DNA of 64,000 nt. It comes from CALAZP01 sp964410725. GTDB lineage: Bacteria; Bacteroidota; Bacteroidia; Chitinophagales; Saprospiraceae. Below the pieces are notes generated by a model. It ran no database searches and had not been told where the DNA came from. It worked only from the letters and a program-made list of their open reading frames with translations. Of this stretch, positions 56,597 to 64,000 are shown piece after piece. The stretch covers positions 124,001-188,000 of the forward strand of contig CAYPID010000001.1 of assembly GCA_964410725.1 (NCBI GenBank), given 5' to 3'. The position numbers and the translations under genes were made by a program. How positions within the stretch are numbered: the first letter of the stretch is position 1; each line of letters begins with the position of its first letter.

Positions 56597-57583
56597 CTTT
56601 AATGAAATTATCCTTTCTTCAGGGAGGAATGGCTTTATATTATTTAGTCCAAGGTAATCAATAGCGGCTTTTATTGCATTTGTTTCATCCTTTATTTTTC
56701 CTGCTTTCATTATTTCATTACCTGCGTCGTGAATGGCTTCCATTGGAATCATTCCAATTAATTCTGATCCAGTAATATGTACATCCAAATCCTCAGCAGC
56801 TTTTCTGCAGGCTTCGAATAATTCAAACAAAGAAGTAGACCTATAATCCGTTATATTGAATGATACCTGAACTTCTTTATATTCTGGAATGTACCAGCCT
56901 ATTGCCCTAACCCCTTTCAATCCACTACTTTTGTCGGCAGTACAATTATTTTTTTCTCTTAATTTTTGAGCTATTTTTTGGGCGACATCCAATTTTTGAG
57001 AGGATAATTGTATGTTAAACGCAATTAAAAAAAACCTCGCTCCTATTACAGTAGCTCCCGTTTGAGAAGGAAAAATAGAAGGCCCATAATCGGGTAACCA
57101 GTCTTTATTCTTAATCTTGTTAGCCATATTTTCGTATCCTCCCTTTCTTATATCCGCTAAAAGTTTACGGTGGCTTTTCTTCGCAGACCACTCGTATAAG
57201 TAAACCGGGATATGTAATTCTTCTCCTACTCTTTTACCGAGGTTTTTAGACCACCTAATGGCATCTGCTTTGGAAAGATTCCTATAAGGAACAAGAGGGC
57301 AAACATCAGTGGCACCAATTCTGGGGTGGGTCCCCTTTTGCTTGCGCATATCAATCAAGGAAGCTGCAGTCTTGATTCCTTTAAAAGCACCTTCAATAAC
57401 TGCAGATGGTTCTCCTAAAAATGTAACCACCGACCTATTCACAGAATATCCAATATCAACATGAAGAATTTCTATTCCTTTAACTTCTTCAATATTTTTT
57501 ACTATTTCCCTAATTATTCTTGGGTTTCGGCCTTCACTAAAATTTGGGATACATTCCATTAAAGGGGTGTCTCGTTTGTTCAT
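56585..57583 (-). CDS. ftcD: Glutamate formimidoyltransferase
   Basis: Transfers the formimino group of formiminoglutamate (from histidine breakdown) to tetrahydrofolate. 332 residues cover the N- and C-terminal formiminotransferase subdomains ([44 protein letters not shown]). The cyclodeaminase half of mammalian FTCD is absent. No hut genes are in the window. It follows the FAD/Fe-S oxidoreductase gene by 9 bases. Confidence 0.93.
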   Translation of the reverse strand: MNKRDTPLMECIPNFSEGRNPRIIREIVKNIEEVKGIEILHVDIGYSVNRSVVTFLGEPSAVIEGAFKGIKTAASLIDMRKQKGTHPRIGATDVCPLVPYRNLSKADAIRWSKNLGKRVGEELHIPVYLYEWSAKKSHRKLLADIRKGGYENMANKIKNKDWLPDYGPSIFPSQTGATVIGARFFLIAFNIQLSSQKLDVAQKIAQKLREKNNCTADKSSGLKGVRAIGWYIPEYKEVQVSFNITDYRSTSLFELFEACRKAAEDLDVHITGSELIGMIPMEAIHDAGNEIMKAGKIKDETNAIKAAIDYLGLNNIKPFLPEERIISLKSVL

Positions 57584-57592
57584 ATCGAAGGA

Positions 57593-60535
57593 TCAATTTG
57601 GAGAAACAGCTAAGGCATCGCATAATATTTCAACTGTATGAAAAGCTCTACGAGAAGTTGCATCAAAAATTTGATGTCTGCAACTAGTCCCAGTGGCCAA
57701 AATTATAGTGCCTATATCACTATTACGTACAGCAGGCAGTAATCCTTGATTCCCAATTTCCATACTTAAGTCAAAATGCTCCCTTTCATAACCGAATGAT
57801 CCTGCCATTCCACAACAACCCGGAGGTGCTTTTTGAACTGAATAATTTTTAGGCAAACTCAACAAATGATAAACTTCTTCAGCATTGGACAAAGAAGTTT
57901 GATGACAATGCACATGTGCTAATACTGTTTTCGCCTCTTCCGTAAAATCAAGACTACTGATTTTCCCTTCCTTATACGCCATCATCAAAAAAGAATCAAT
58001 AGTGTAAACTTGATTGGCAATTTTTTCTGCTATTCCCTTTTTATCTTTAGATACTAATTTTGGATATTCATCTTTAAAAGAGAGTATTGCGCTAGGTTCA
58101 ATGCCAACTAAAGGACAATCCTTGTGAATAAGCGGAGAAAAAATTTCAATTTGCTTTTCTGCAATTTTCTGGGCATAGTCCAAAAGACCTTTAGACATAG
58201 CGGCTCTGCCACTTTCAGGATGGTCGACAAATCTTACATCAAACCCCAAGCCATTCAATAACTTAATAGCTTTTATCCCAATAGCACTTTCATTTAAATT
58301 GGTGAATTCATCACAAAAAAGAAAAAGTGATCCTTTACTTTGAAAAGAGGTGGGAAAATAATATTCGTGCTTTTTAATATAGGACTTCCAACTTTCATTG
58401 GATAACCGAGGAATAGATCGTTCGTTAGCAATTCCCAACAAGGATTTAATTACAGCACTAATCAATCTATTGCTCAGCATAAAATTCGCAAAACGAGGGA
58501 AACGCTGTAAAAGAGTATTTAATGAAGCAATATGAGCAAATAATTTGGTCCGAATGGATACTCCATGGGATTTTTGATATTGGTATAAAAATTCTGCTTT
58601 AAGAGTAGTCATATCAACATTGGAAGGACATTCCGATGTACAGGCTTTACAAGACAGGCATAAATCCATAGCCTCTTTGATTTCAGTATGGTCAAAAGGG
58701 TTTTCTTGAACATTCATGGTCAAAAACTCTCTCAAAACATTTGCCCTTCCTCTGGTACTGTCTTTTTCATTGCGGGTTGCTCGATAACTAGGGCACATTA
58801 ATCCTCCTGAGAAATTTAATTTTCTACAATCACCTGACCCATTGCAAAGTTCCGCAGCGCCTAGAATCCCGTTGGACCAATCGAAATTAAATTTAGTGGA
58901 AACATTAATTGCTTTCTGATTTTCTTCATAGCGCAAATCTTCCAACATGGGTGGTGCATTCACGATTTTTCCAACATTAAAAACGCCTGCGGAATCCCAA
59001 GTTTCTTTAACCTCCTTTAAGAGTTGATAATTTTGGTTACCAATCATCATGGGGATGAAAGATGCTCGAACCCTACCATCCCCGTGTTCTCCACTTAAAG
59101 AACCTCCATATTTTTTTACCAAACGTGCGGACGCTTCCGATATATCGTAGAATAATTTCCTATCCTTTGGGGATTTAAGGTTTAAAATAGGACGTAAATG
59201 AATTTCTCCCGCACCGGCATGAGCATAATACACGGCCTGTTGGTTAAATTGCTTCATCATATCGGAAAACTCCTGAATATAATTTGGCAAATCTTCGATC
59301 AAAACGGCTGTGTCCTCGATACATGCAACAGGTTTGGCATCACCAGGGACATTAGATAACACCCCGAGCCCAGCAGCTCTAAGGGCCCAAACCCTATCCG
59401 TTTCCTTTCCCTCTATTATTGGAAAAGCATAACCAAGTTTCGATTCTTGGAAAGCACTAATCATCTCTGCTGCCTTTTCTCTAGCCTCTTCCAGACTATT
59501 TCCTCTAAATGCAATCATTAAAACCGCTCCTGGATCTCCCTTTATAAAGAATCTATTTTGCCTCTGGCTGATATTACCTTTGGTACAATCCAAAATAATT
59601 TTATCCATTAACTCACATGCATCCGGATGGAAAGCCATGGCTATTACTACACCATGCATAGCATTGATGATGTTTTCGAAATGAACAGCGACCACAACTT
59701 GTTCTTTTGGAGGCAATGGAGAAACCGACAACTTAATTTCAGTAGTAAAGGCTAAAGTTCCCTCCGAACCACATAATAGTTTGGCTAAATTAAAAGGCGC
59801 CCCATTTTCATTAAATGGTTGTTGTTCCATCAAAATATCTAGGGCATAACCTGTATTCCTTCTATCAATCCCTTTTTTTGGATAATGAGATTTGATTTCT
59901 TCCCTAATCTCTTGGTCTTGTAAACTGTGATAGATTTGTGAATAAATTTGCCCTTCCAGATTCGTTTGATTGATTTTTTCCTCTAATTCTTCGGGGGAGG
60001 TATCTCCAAACTTAACAACTGAGCCATCTGCTAGAACAACCTCTAAAGCCATTACATGATCTCTTGTAGACCCATAAACAATAGAGGTCGTACCGCAAGA
60101 GTTATTTCCAACCATTCCCCCAATAGTGCACCTATTCGCAGTAGAGGTATTAGGACCAAAAAATAAACCCCTTTCAGCCAACACCCTATTTAATTCATCT
60201 CTAATTACACCAGGTTCAACTCTTACCCATTTTTCCTCTTCATTAATTTCTATGATTCTGTTGAGATACCGACTAACATCCACTACCAATCCATCTCCAA
60301 CACATTGCCCAGCTAAGGAGGTTCCACCAGCTCTGGGGATTAGACTAATTCCCATTTTCTGAGCATATTCTACCAAAACAATAATATCATTTCTTCCTTT
60401 CGGAAAAGCAACACCTAATGGCCACTTTTTATAAACTGAAGCATCTGTAGCATACAGTGCTTTGTATAAATCCCCCGTTAAAACCTCTCCTTCTAGCTTT
60501 TCTGACAAATCAGATAGACTATCCATTTCAACCAT
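57593..60535 (-). CDS. FAD-binding / Fe-S oxidoreductase (D-lactate dehydrogenase-like fusion)
   Basis: 980 residues. N-terminal FAD-binding PCMH domain (IPRAGGTSLAGQCVGDG, GGMVGNNSCGT), FAD-linked oxidase C-terminal domain (~260-520, HAGAGEIHLRP, SGEHGDG), a 4Fe-4S domain (CLSCKACTSECP with upstream CNGSGDCRKL) and two CCG-type cysteine motifs (HVHCHQTS, PPGCCGMAGSFG). This is the GlcD/GlpC-type fusion of membrane-associated 2-hydroxyacid dehydrogenases. D-lactate or glycolate oxidation feeding quinones is likely; the substrate is not settled. Confidence 0.9.
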   Translation of the reverse strand: MVEMDSLSDLSEKLEGEVLTGDLYKALYATDASVYKKWPLGVAFPKGRNDIIVLVEYAQKMGISLIPRAGGTSLAGQCVGDGLVVDVSRYLNRIIEINEEEKWVRVEPGVIRDELNRVLAERGLFFGPNTSTANRCTIGGMVGNNSCGTTSIVYGSTRDHVMALEVVLADGSVVKFGDTSPEELEEKINQTNLEGQIYSQIYHSLQDQEIREEIKSHYPKKGIDRRNTGYALDILMEQQPFNENGAPFNLAKLLCGSEGTLAFTTEIKLSVSPLPPKEQVVVAVHFENIINAMHGVVIAMAFHPDACELMDKIILDCTKGNISQRQNRFFIKGDPGAVLMIAFRGNSLEEAREKAAEMISAFQESKLGYAFPIIEGKETDRVWALRAAGLGVLSNVPGDAKPVACIEDTAVLIEDLPNYIQEFSDMMKQFNQQAVYYAHAGAGEIHLRPILNLKSPKDRKLFYDISEASARLVKKYGGSLSGEHGDGRVRASFIPMMIGNQNYQLLKEVKETWDSAGVFNVGKIVNAPPMLEDLRYEENQKAINVSTKFNFDWSNGILGAAELCNGSGDCRKLNFSGGLMCPSYRATRNEKDSTRGRANVLREFLTMNVQENPFDHTEIKEAMDLCLSCKACTSECPSNVDMTTLKAEFLYQYQKSHGVSIRTKLFAHIASLNTLLQRFPRFANFMLSNRLISAVIKSLLGIANERSIPRLSNESWKSYIKKHEYYFPTSFQSKGSLFLFCDEFTNLNESAIGIKAIKLLNGLGFDVRFVDHPESGRAAMSKGLLDYAQKIAEKQIEIFSPLIHKDCPLVGIEPSAILSFKDEYPKLVSKDKKGIAEKIANQVYTIDSFLMMAYKEGKISSLDFTEEAKTVLAHVHCHQTSLSNAEEVYHLLSLPKNYSVQKAPPGCCGMAGSFGYEREHFDLSMEIGNQGLLPAVRNSDIGTIILATGTSCRHQIFDATSRRAFHTVEILCDALAVSPN

Positions 60536-60557
60536 TTTTGATTTAAATTTAACACAC

Positions 60558-61157
60558 TTATTTTACGCGGAAGGGAAAATTGTATGCGATATTGAAATCA
60601 TTCAAGACCATGTCCAATATTGGATCTTCACCTTTATGATAGCCGTCTTTGATATGGTGACCAAAAAATTTACCTAACGTACTCCAATAGGTGGCATTAA
60701 TTCCTCCTTTTAGATTCTTAATTAAGTAATATAAAGGAGTGTCCAATTCTTTTTCAATCATTTTTATGAGAATCATTCCTTGAGTGCGGGTAAGCTTTTT
60801 GAGCGGATCTTCAAACTCCTCTTTTAATTCTTTGTGAAGTAACCTTAAGTATTCTCTTTTGTAACGCTCATCCATATGAGAGGTAAGCGCCTCTTGTTTG
60901 CGAAAGATTTCAATGGCTTTAGTAGCGTATGGATAAACTTTAACGGCGTATTGTCGATAGATTCTGTATTTCCTTAAATCTGCATAGTCCACCAAGGCAG
61001 GAGCGGATACAGAGATATCGGCGAGTTCCGCTACGATGACCGTATCACCGCATTCATCAATTTCATAATTAAAATAATCACGTTGACCAATCTGGGCTCC
61101 TACCGTACTCCAAATGGTCATTAACAAGATTAATGACCGGGTAAACTTTCTTAGCAT
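60558..61157 (-). CDS. DUF4294 family exported protein
   Basis: 199 residues: signal sequence (to about residue 21), then the DUF4294 core with YRIYRQYAVKVYPYATKA and a helical region (EYLRLLHKELKEEFEDPLKKLTRTQG). Function is unknown. It heads the minus-strand run with the oxidoreductase (22-base gap) and ftcD; the functional link is not clear. Confidence 0.87.
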   Translation of the reverse strand: MLRKFTRSLILLMTIWSTVGAQIGQRDYFNYEIDECGDTVIVAELADISVSAPALVDYADLRKYRIYRQYAVKVYPYATKAIEIFRKQEALTSHMDERYKREYLRLLHKELKEEFEDPLKKLTRTQGMILIKMIEKELDTPLYYLIKNLKGGINATYWSTLGKFFGHHIKDGYHKGEDPILDMVLNDFNIAYNFPFRVK

Positions 61158-61215
61158 ACGCTGACAAGTATTTATTTTAAAACGCTTCTAAACGCTTTCT
61201 GTTATTTAAATCAAA

Positions 61216-61223
61216 CAAAAGTA
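61216..61223 (-). promoter_or_regulatory. -7 promoter element of the DUF4294 run
   Basis: Minus strand TACTTTTG, an exact TAnnTTTG match about 58 bases before the DUF4294 ATG. Only 7 bases separate it from the divergent aspS element. Confidence 0.5.
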
Positions 61224-61230
61224 TTTTAAC

Positions 61231-61238
61231 TATTTTTG
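61231..61238 (+). promoter_or_regulatory. -7 promoter element of aspS
   Basis: TATTTTTG, an exact TAnnTTTG match about 20 bases before the aspS ATG. Confidence 0.5.
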
Positions 61239-61258
61239 TGTTCTTTAAAATTTAAAAT

Positions 61259-63019
61259 ATGTTTAGAACCAATCATTGTGGAGCCCTCAGAATAACAGAT
61301 ATTGGCAAAACCGTTAAGTTAAGCGGATGGGTGCAAACTGGAAGGGACTTTGGAGGGATGACATTCGTAGATTTAAGAGATAGGTACGGGATCACTCAAT
61401 TGGTTTTTAATGTAGATGATGATTCAGAGCTATGTGAAGCAGCAAGAAAAATGGGAAGGGAATGGGTAATTAGTGTAGAGGGTGTGGTAAGAGAACGCTC
61501 TAATAAAAACCCTAATCGAGCCACTGGAGATATTGAAATTGAGGTCAAAAAGATGGAGATTCTAAACGCTGCCAAAACACCTCCTTTTACGATTGAGGAC
61601 GATACGGACGGAGGAGAAGATTTAAGAATGAAATATCGTTACTTGGATCTTAGGAGAAATGTTGTTCAAAAGAACATCATCTTTCGATCCAACTTAGCTT
61701 TAGAAACGAGAAAGTATTTGGCTGAAAAAGATTTTGTTGAGGTGGAAACTCCTTTTCTCATTAAAAGTACTCCTGAAGGCGCGCGTGACTTTGTTGTACC
61801 TAGCAGGATGAATCCCGGGGAATTTTATGCCTTACCGCAATCACCGCAGACCTTCAAACAAATCTTAATGGTATCGGGGCTGGATAAATACTTTCAAATC
61901 GTAAAATGCTTCCGAGACGAAGATTTAAGAGCGGATAGACAACCTGAATTCACACAAATTGATTGTGAAATGTCTTTTGTTACACAGGAAGAAATTTTAC
62001 AAACCTTTGAAGGTTTAACCAAACACTTGTTTAAGAACACTTTAGGGGTTACACTTCCTGATTTCGATCGCATGACCTATGACGAGGCCATGAAAAAATA
62101 TGGGTCTGATAAGCCTGACAGGAGATTTGAAATGGTTCTGGTTGAAATGAATGAAGTTGCGCAGAACAAAGGGTTCCAAGTTTTTGATCAATCAGAATTA
62201 GTTTTGGGAATTTGTGCTAAAGGCCAGGCTCACTACACTAGAAAGCAAATTGACGGACTAATTGACTGGGTCAAAAGACCTCAGATAGGTGCAAAGGGAA
62301 TGATATATGTCAGATTTAATGAAGATGGGACTTTGAAATCTTCCGTTGACAAATTTTTTAGTGAAGATGATTTGCTGCAATGGGCTAAATTAATGGGTGC
62401 TCAACCAGGTGATTTAATGTTATTATTATCTGGGGAAAAAGATCAGGTAAGAAAGCAAATGGGAGCTCTCAGATTGGAAATGGCGCAACGTATGAATCTC
62501 ATACAACCCGGAGATTTTAAACCTCTTTGGGTGGTAGATTTCCCCCTTTTAGAATGGGATGAAGAAACCGAAAGATTCTATGCCATGCACCACCCTTTTA
62601 CAGCCCCAAAGAAGGAAGACATCCATCGAATGTTAAATGGGGACCACGATACTTTGAAATCCCTAAGAGCCGATGCTTACGATTTAGTGATTAACGGATC
62701 TGAAATTGGTGGAGGGTCTATAAGGATTTACGATCGAACTCTTCAGGAAAAAAATTTCCAATTATTGGGCTTCACTAAAGAGGAGGCTGAAGAGCAATTT
62801 GGTTTTTTAATGGGTGCTTTTGAATATGGCGCTCCTCCACATGGAGGAATTGCATTTGGATTTGATAGGCTTTGTGCAGTCATGTCAGGACAGAGTTCAA
62901 TAAGAGATTTCATTGCTTTTCCCAAAAACAATCAAGGGAGAGATATGATGATTGATGCACCCTCATCTATTGCACCTGAACAATTAAAAGAGTTAAAAAT
63001 TAATTTATCACATCCTTAA
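61259..63019 (+). CDS. aspS: Aspartate-tRNA ligase
   Basis: Class II synthetase, 586 residues, bacterial type: N-terminal OB anticodon domain ([23 protein letters not shown]), catalytic domain with QSPQTFKQ and [18 protein letters not shown] (motif 2), the inserted GAD domain (~280-410), and motif 3 [16 protein letters not shown] cannot tell discriminating from non-discriminating enzymes by eye. No terminator with a T tract follows; two weak hairpins lie in the 236-base gap behind it. Confidence 0.96.
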   Translation: MFRTNHCGALRITDIGKTVKLSGWVQTGRDFGGMTFVDLRDRYGITQLVFNVDDDSELCEAARKMGREWVISVEGVVRERSNKNPNRATGDIEIEVKKMEILNAAKTPPFTIEDDTDGGEDLRMKYRYLDLRRNVVQKNIIFRSNLALETRKYLAEKDFVEVETPFLIKSTPEGARDFVVPSRMNPGEFYALPQSPQTFKQILMVSGLDKYFQIVKCFRDEDLRADRQPEFTQIDCEMSFVTQEEILQTFEGLTKHLFKNTLGVTLPDFDRMTYDEAMKKYGSDKPDRRFEMVLVEMNEVAQNKGFQVFDQSELVLGICAKGQAHYTRKQIDGLIDWVKRPQIGAKGMIYVRFNEDGTLKSSVDKFFSEDDLLQWAKLMGAQPGDLMLLLSGEKDQVRKQMGALRLEMAQRMNLIQPGDFKPLWVVDFPLLEWDEETERFYAMHHPFTAPKKEDIHRMLNGDHDTLKSLRADAYDLVINGSEIGGGSIRIYDRTLQEKNFQLLGFTKEEAEEQFGFLMGAFEYGAPPHGGIAFGFDRLCAVMSGQSSIRDFIAFPKNNQGRDMMIDAPSSIAPEQLKELKINLSHP

Positions 63020-63066
63020 GGATTAACCCTGTAAACCCTTAAGTAAGCAGAAAACTGACCTGTATT

Positions 63067-63090
63067 TACTGTCACAATTATGTGTCAGTA
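63067..63090. repeat. Small inverted repeat in the aspS-protease gap
   Basis: TACTG-T-CACA pairs with TGTG-T-CAGTA over a four-base loop, one T-T mismatch. There is no T run. The 236-base gap otherwise shows only AT-rich sequence and no exact TAnnTTTG box. Confidence 0.35.
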
Positions 63091-63255
63091 GTGTACTGAA
63101 CTGTTCATATAATTGGATTTAAGTCCTAATCTATTAAAAATCAAACACTTACTCCTGTTTCAAGATTCTATAAACTTTAAAAGAAAAAATTATTTTTACA
63201 TTTTTTTAATTCATATATATAGTTTGATTCTTTGAAGATTTCGATAAGAAAGCAG

Positions 63256-64000
63256 ATGCTGTTAAGACACTTTTGTTTTAGTTTATTAACTATAACAAGC
63301 AGTTGGGGGATTTTAACCGCGCAAATCAATACATTGCCAGCGACCGAATTGATTAAGGAAAGGCAACAATCAGGCGCTATTTTTGAATCTCTGCGTCCCT
63401 TTAAAAAAGCAAAGGCCCATCAGGGAAATGAAATTTTTTCCTTTTCAAAAAGCGCTTATAAAACGCTACATCAAGGCAAGAAAGACTTATCCATTGATTT
63501 GCCTACCTCTACCTTAGGCAACCTTACTCTTTTAGTTTCTAAAATCAATCATATAGAGCCTGGTTTTGCTTTTGAAACTTCTGACGGCATAATAAATCGA
63601 CCTGATAATTTATTTTTTTACCGAGGGGTAATTAAAGGAAAGCCTTATAGCAGTACTGTTACTTTAACCATTAGAGGAAATTATTTGAGAGCACTTGTTA
63701 CCATAGATGGGGAAAGTTATATTTTAGGTCATTTTAACCAAAAAATTGACCAGTATGCTTTTGTAAATGAAAAAAATTATACTAATCCAACATTTACTTG
63801 TGATTGGGATGAGTCTTACATTGAAAAGGAATATATAGAAAACTGGGGTAACCATTCAAATAGGACCACCACTTCTTTGACCGCGCCTGTTAGTATATAT
63901 TTTGAAACTGATTATGAACTGTACACCCAATTGGGAGGTAATATTACCGCGGTTGAAAATTATTTGGCCAGTATGTTCAATGAGCTGTCCACTGTTTATG
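63256..64000 (+). CDS. Secreted reprolysin-like (M12-type) metalloprotease, 5' part
   Basis: Open from the ATG to the right edge (248 codons), so only the N-terminus is seen. A signal sequence (MLLRHFCFSLLTITSSWG) is followed by a ~190-residue propeptide-like region. Then comes a stretch PVSIYFETDYELYTQLGG and FNELSTVY, which matches the start of the catalytic domain of reprolysin-like metalloproteases of Bacteroidota. The HExxH zinc motif would lie beyond the window, so the peptidase call rests on this similarity. A C-terminal secretion tag may follow outside. Confidence 0.7.
   Translation, partial: MLLRHFCFSLLTITSSWGILTAQINTLPATELIKERQQSGAIFESLRPFKKAKAHQGNEIFSFSKSAYKTLHQGKKDLSIDLPTSTLGNLTLLVSKINHIEPGFAFETSDGIINRPDNLFFYRGVIKGKPYSSTVTLTIRGNYLRALVTIDGESYILGHFNQKIDQYAFVNEKNYTNPTFTCDWDESYIEKEYIENWGNHSNRTTTSLTAPVSIYFETDYELYTQLGGNITAVENYLASMFNELSTVY

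Noticed and set aside
63016..63043. CTTAAGG/CCTTAAG hairpin as an aspS terminator
   Set aside because: Short stem, large loop and no T tract.
1..64000. CRISPR array, prophage, insertion sequence or defence island
   Set aside because: No spaced direct repeats, transposase, integrase or phage genes were seen; the content is core metabolic and informational.

Overview
The window reads as ordinary, densely packed chromosome of an AT-rich member of the Bacteroidota. Three things point there. The families are typical of the phylum: DUF4270, DUF4290, DUF4294 and DUF3109 proteins, a NagB/PIG-L fusion, half-length GT5 proteins, a Bat operon and a proline-rich TonB. Promoter-like sites match the Bacteroidota -7 element TAnnTTTG many times, and Shine-Dalgarno sequences are weak or absent. 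A futalosine-pathway gene (mqnC) and a mitochondrial-type citrate synthase suggest a Saprospiria, Chitinophagia or Cytophagia relative rather than Flavobacteriia or Bacteroidia. That placement is inference. I see no prophage, insertion sequence, CRISPR array, toxin-antitoxin or defence locus.

Layout. 1-5.5 kb: the 3' part of a NagB/PIG-L gene faces a minus-strand run of a GT5-like protein, a DUF4270 lipoprotein, a DUF4290 protein and MurA. 5.7-15.2 kb (plus): flippase-like membrane protein, heptose-phosphate adenylyltransferase, Nif3 protein, zinc-ribbon coiled coil, membrane pyrophosphatase with terminator, C-terminal processing protease, ABC-F ATPase. 15.2-20.1 kb: thioredoxin-like protein, pheT, a candidate 6S RNA, and rny. 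20.1-27.5 kb (minus): a complete moxR-DUF58-batX-batA-batB-batC-batD operon. 27.6-30.8 kb (minus): glucosaminidase, outer-membrane barrel, lptB and two small, apparently related lipoproteins.

31-38.6 kb: a CAU-anticodon tRNA with terminator, a secreted PHP phosphoesterase, an MscS channel, rho (minus), serS, a zinc metallopeptidase, frr and rpmH. 38.6-44 kb (minus): a TPR protein, then a tight five-gene run (small secreted protein, citrate synthase, gcvH, vanZ-like, tonB) ending in an intrinsic terminator. 44.1-51.8 kb: DUF3109, Hsp20, GH3-family protein, uvrA, purine nucleoside phosphorylase, mqnC. 51.9-56.6 kb: the rimP-nusA-infB cluster, with an intrinsic-terminator-like hairpin in its leader. 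56.6-64 kb: formiminotransferase, a large FAD/Fe-S oxidoreductase and a DUF4294 protein (minus), aspS, and the 5' part of a secreted reprolysin-like metalloprotease cut by the window edge.

Most genes serve translation (pheT, serS, aspS, frr, rpmH, rimP, nusA, infB), RNA turnover and termination (rny, rho), the envelope (murA, lptB, tonB, Bat, glucosaminidase) and central metabolism. No obvious new multi-gene system is present. The best second-look items are the structured RNA between pheT and rny, the attenuator-like leader of rimP-nusA-infB, the Cys-to-Asp MurA, and the paired lipoproteins behind lptB. Several start codons were moved to internal ATGs, because the longest reading frame began at a TTG or GTG inside a promoter or upstream gene.
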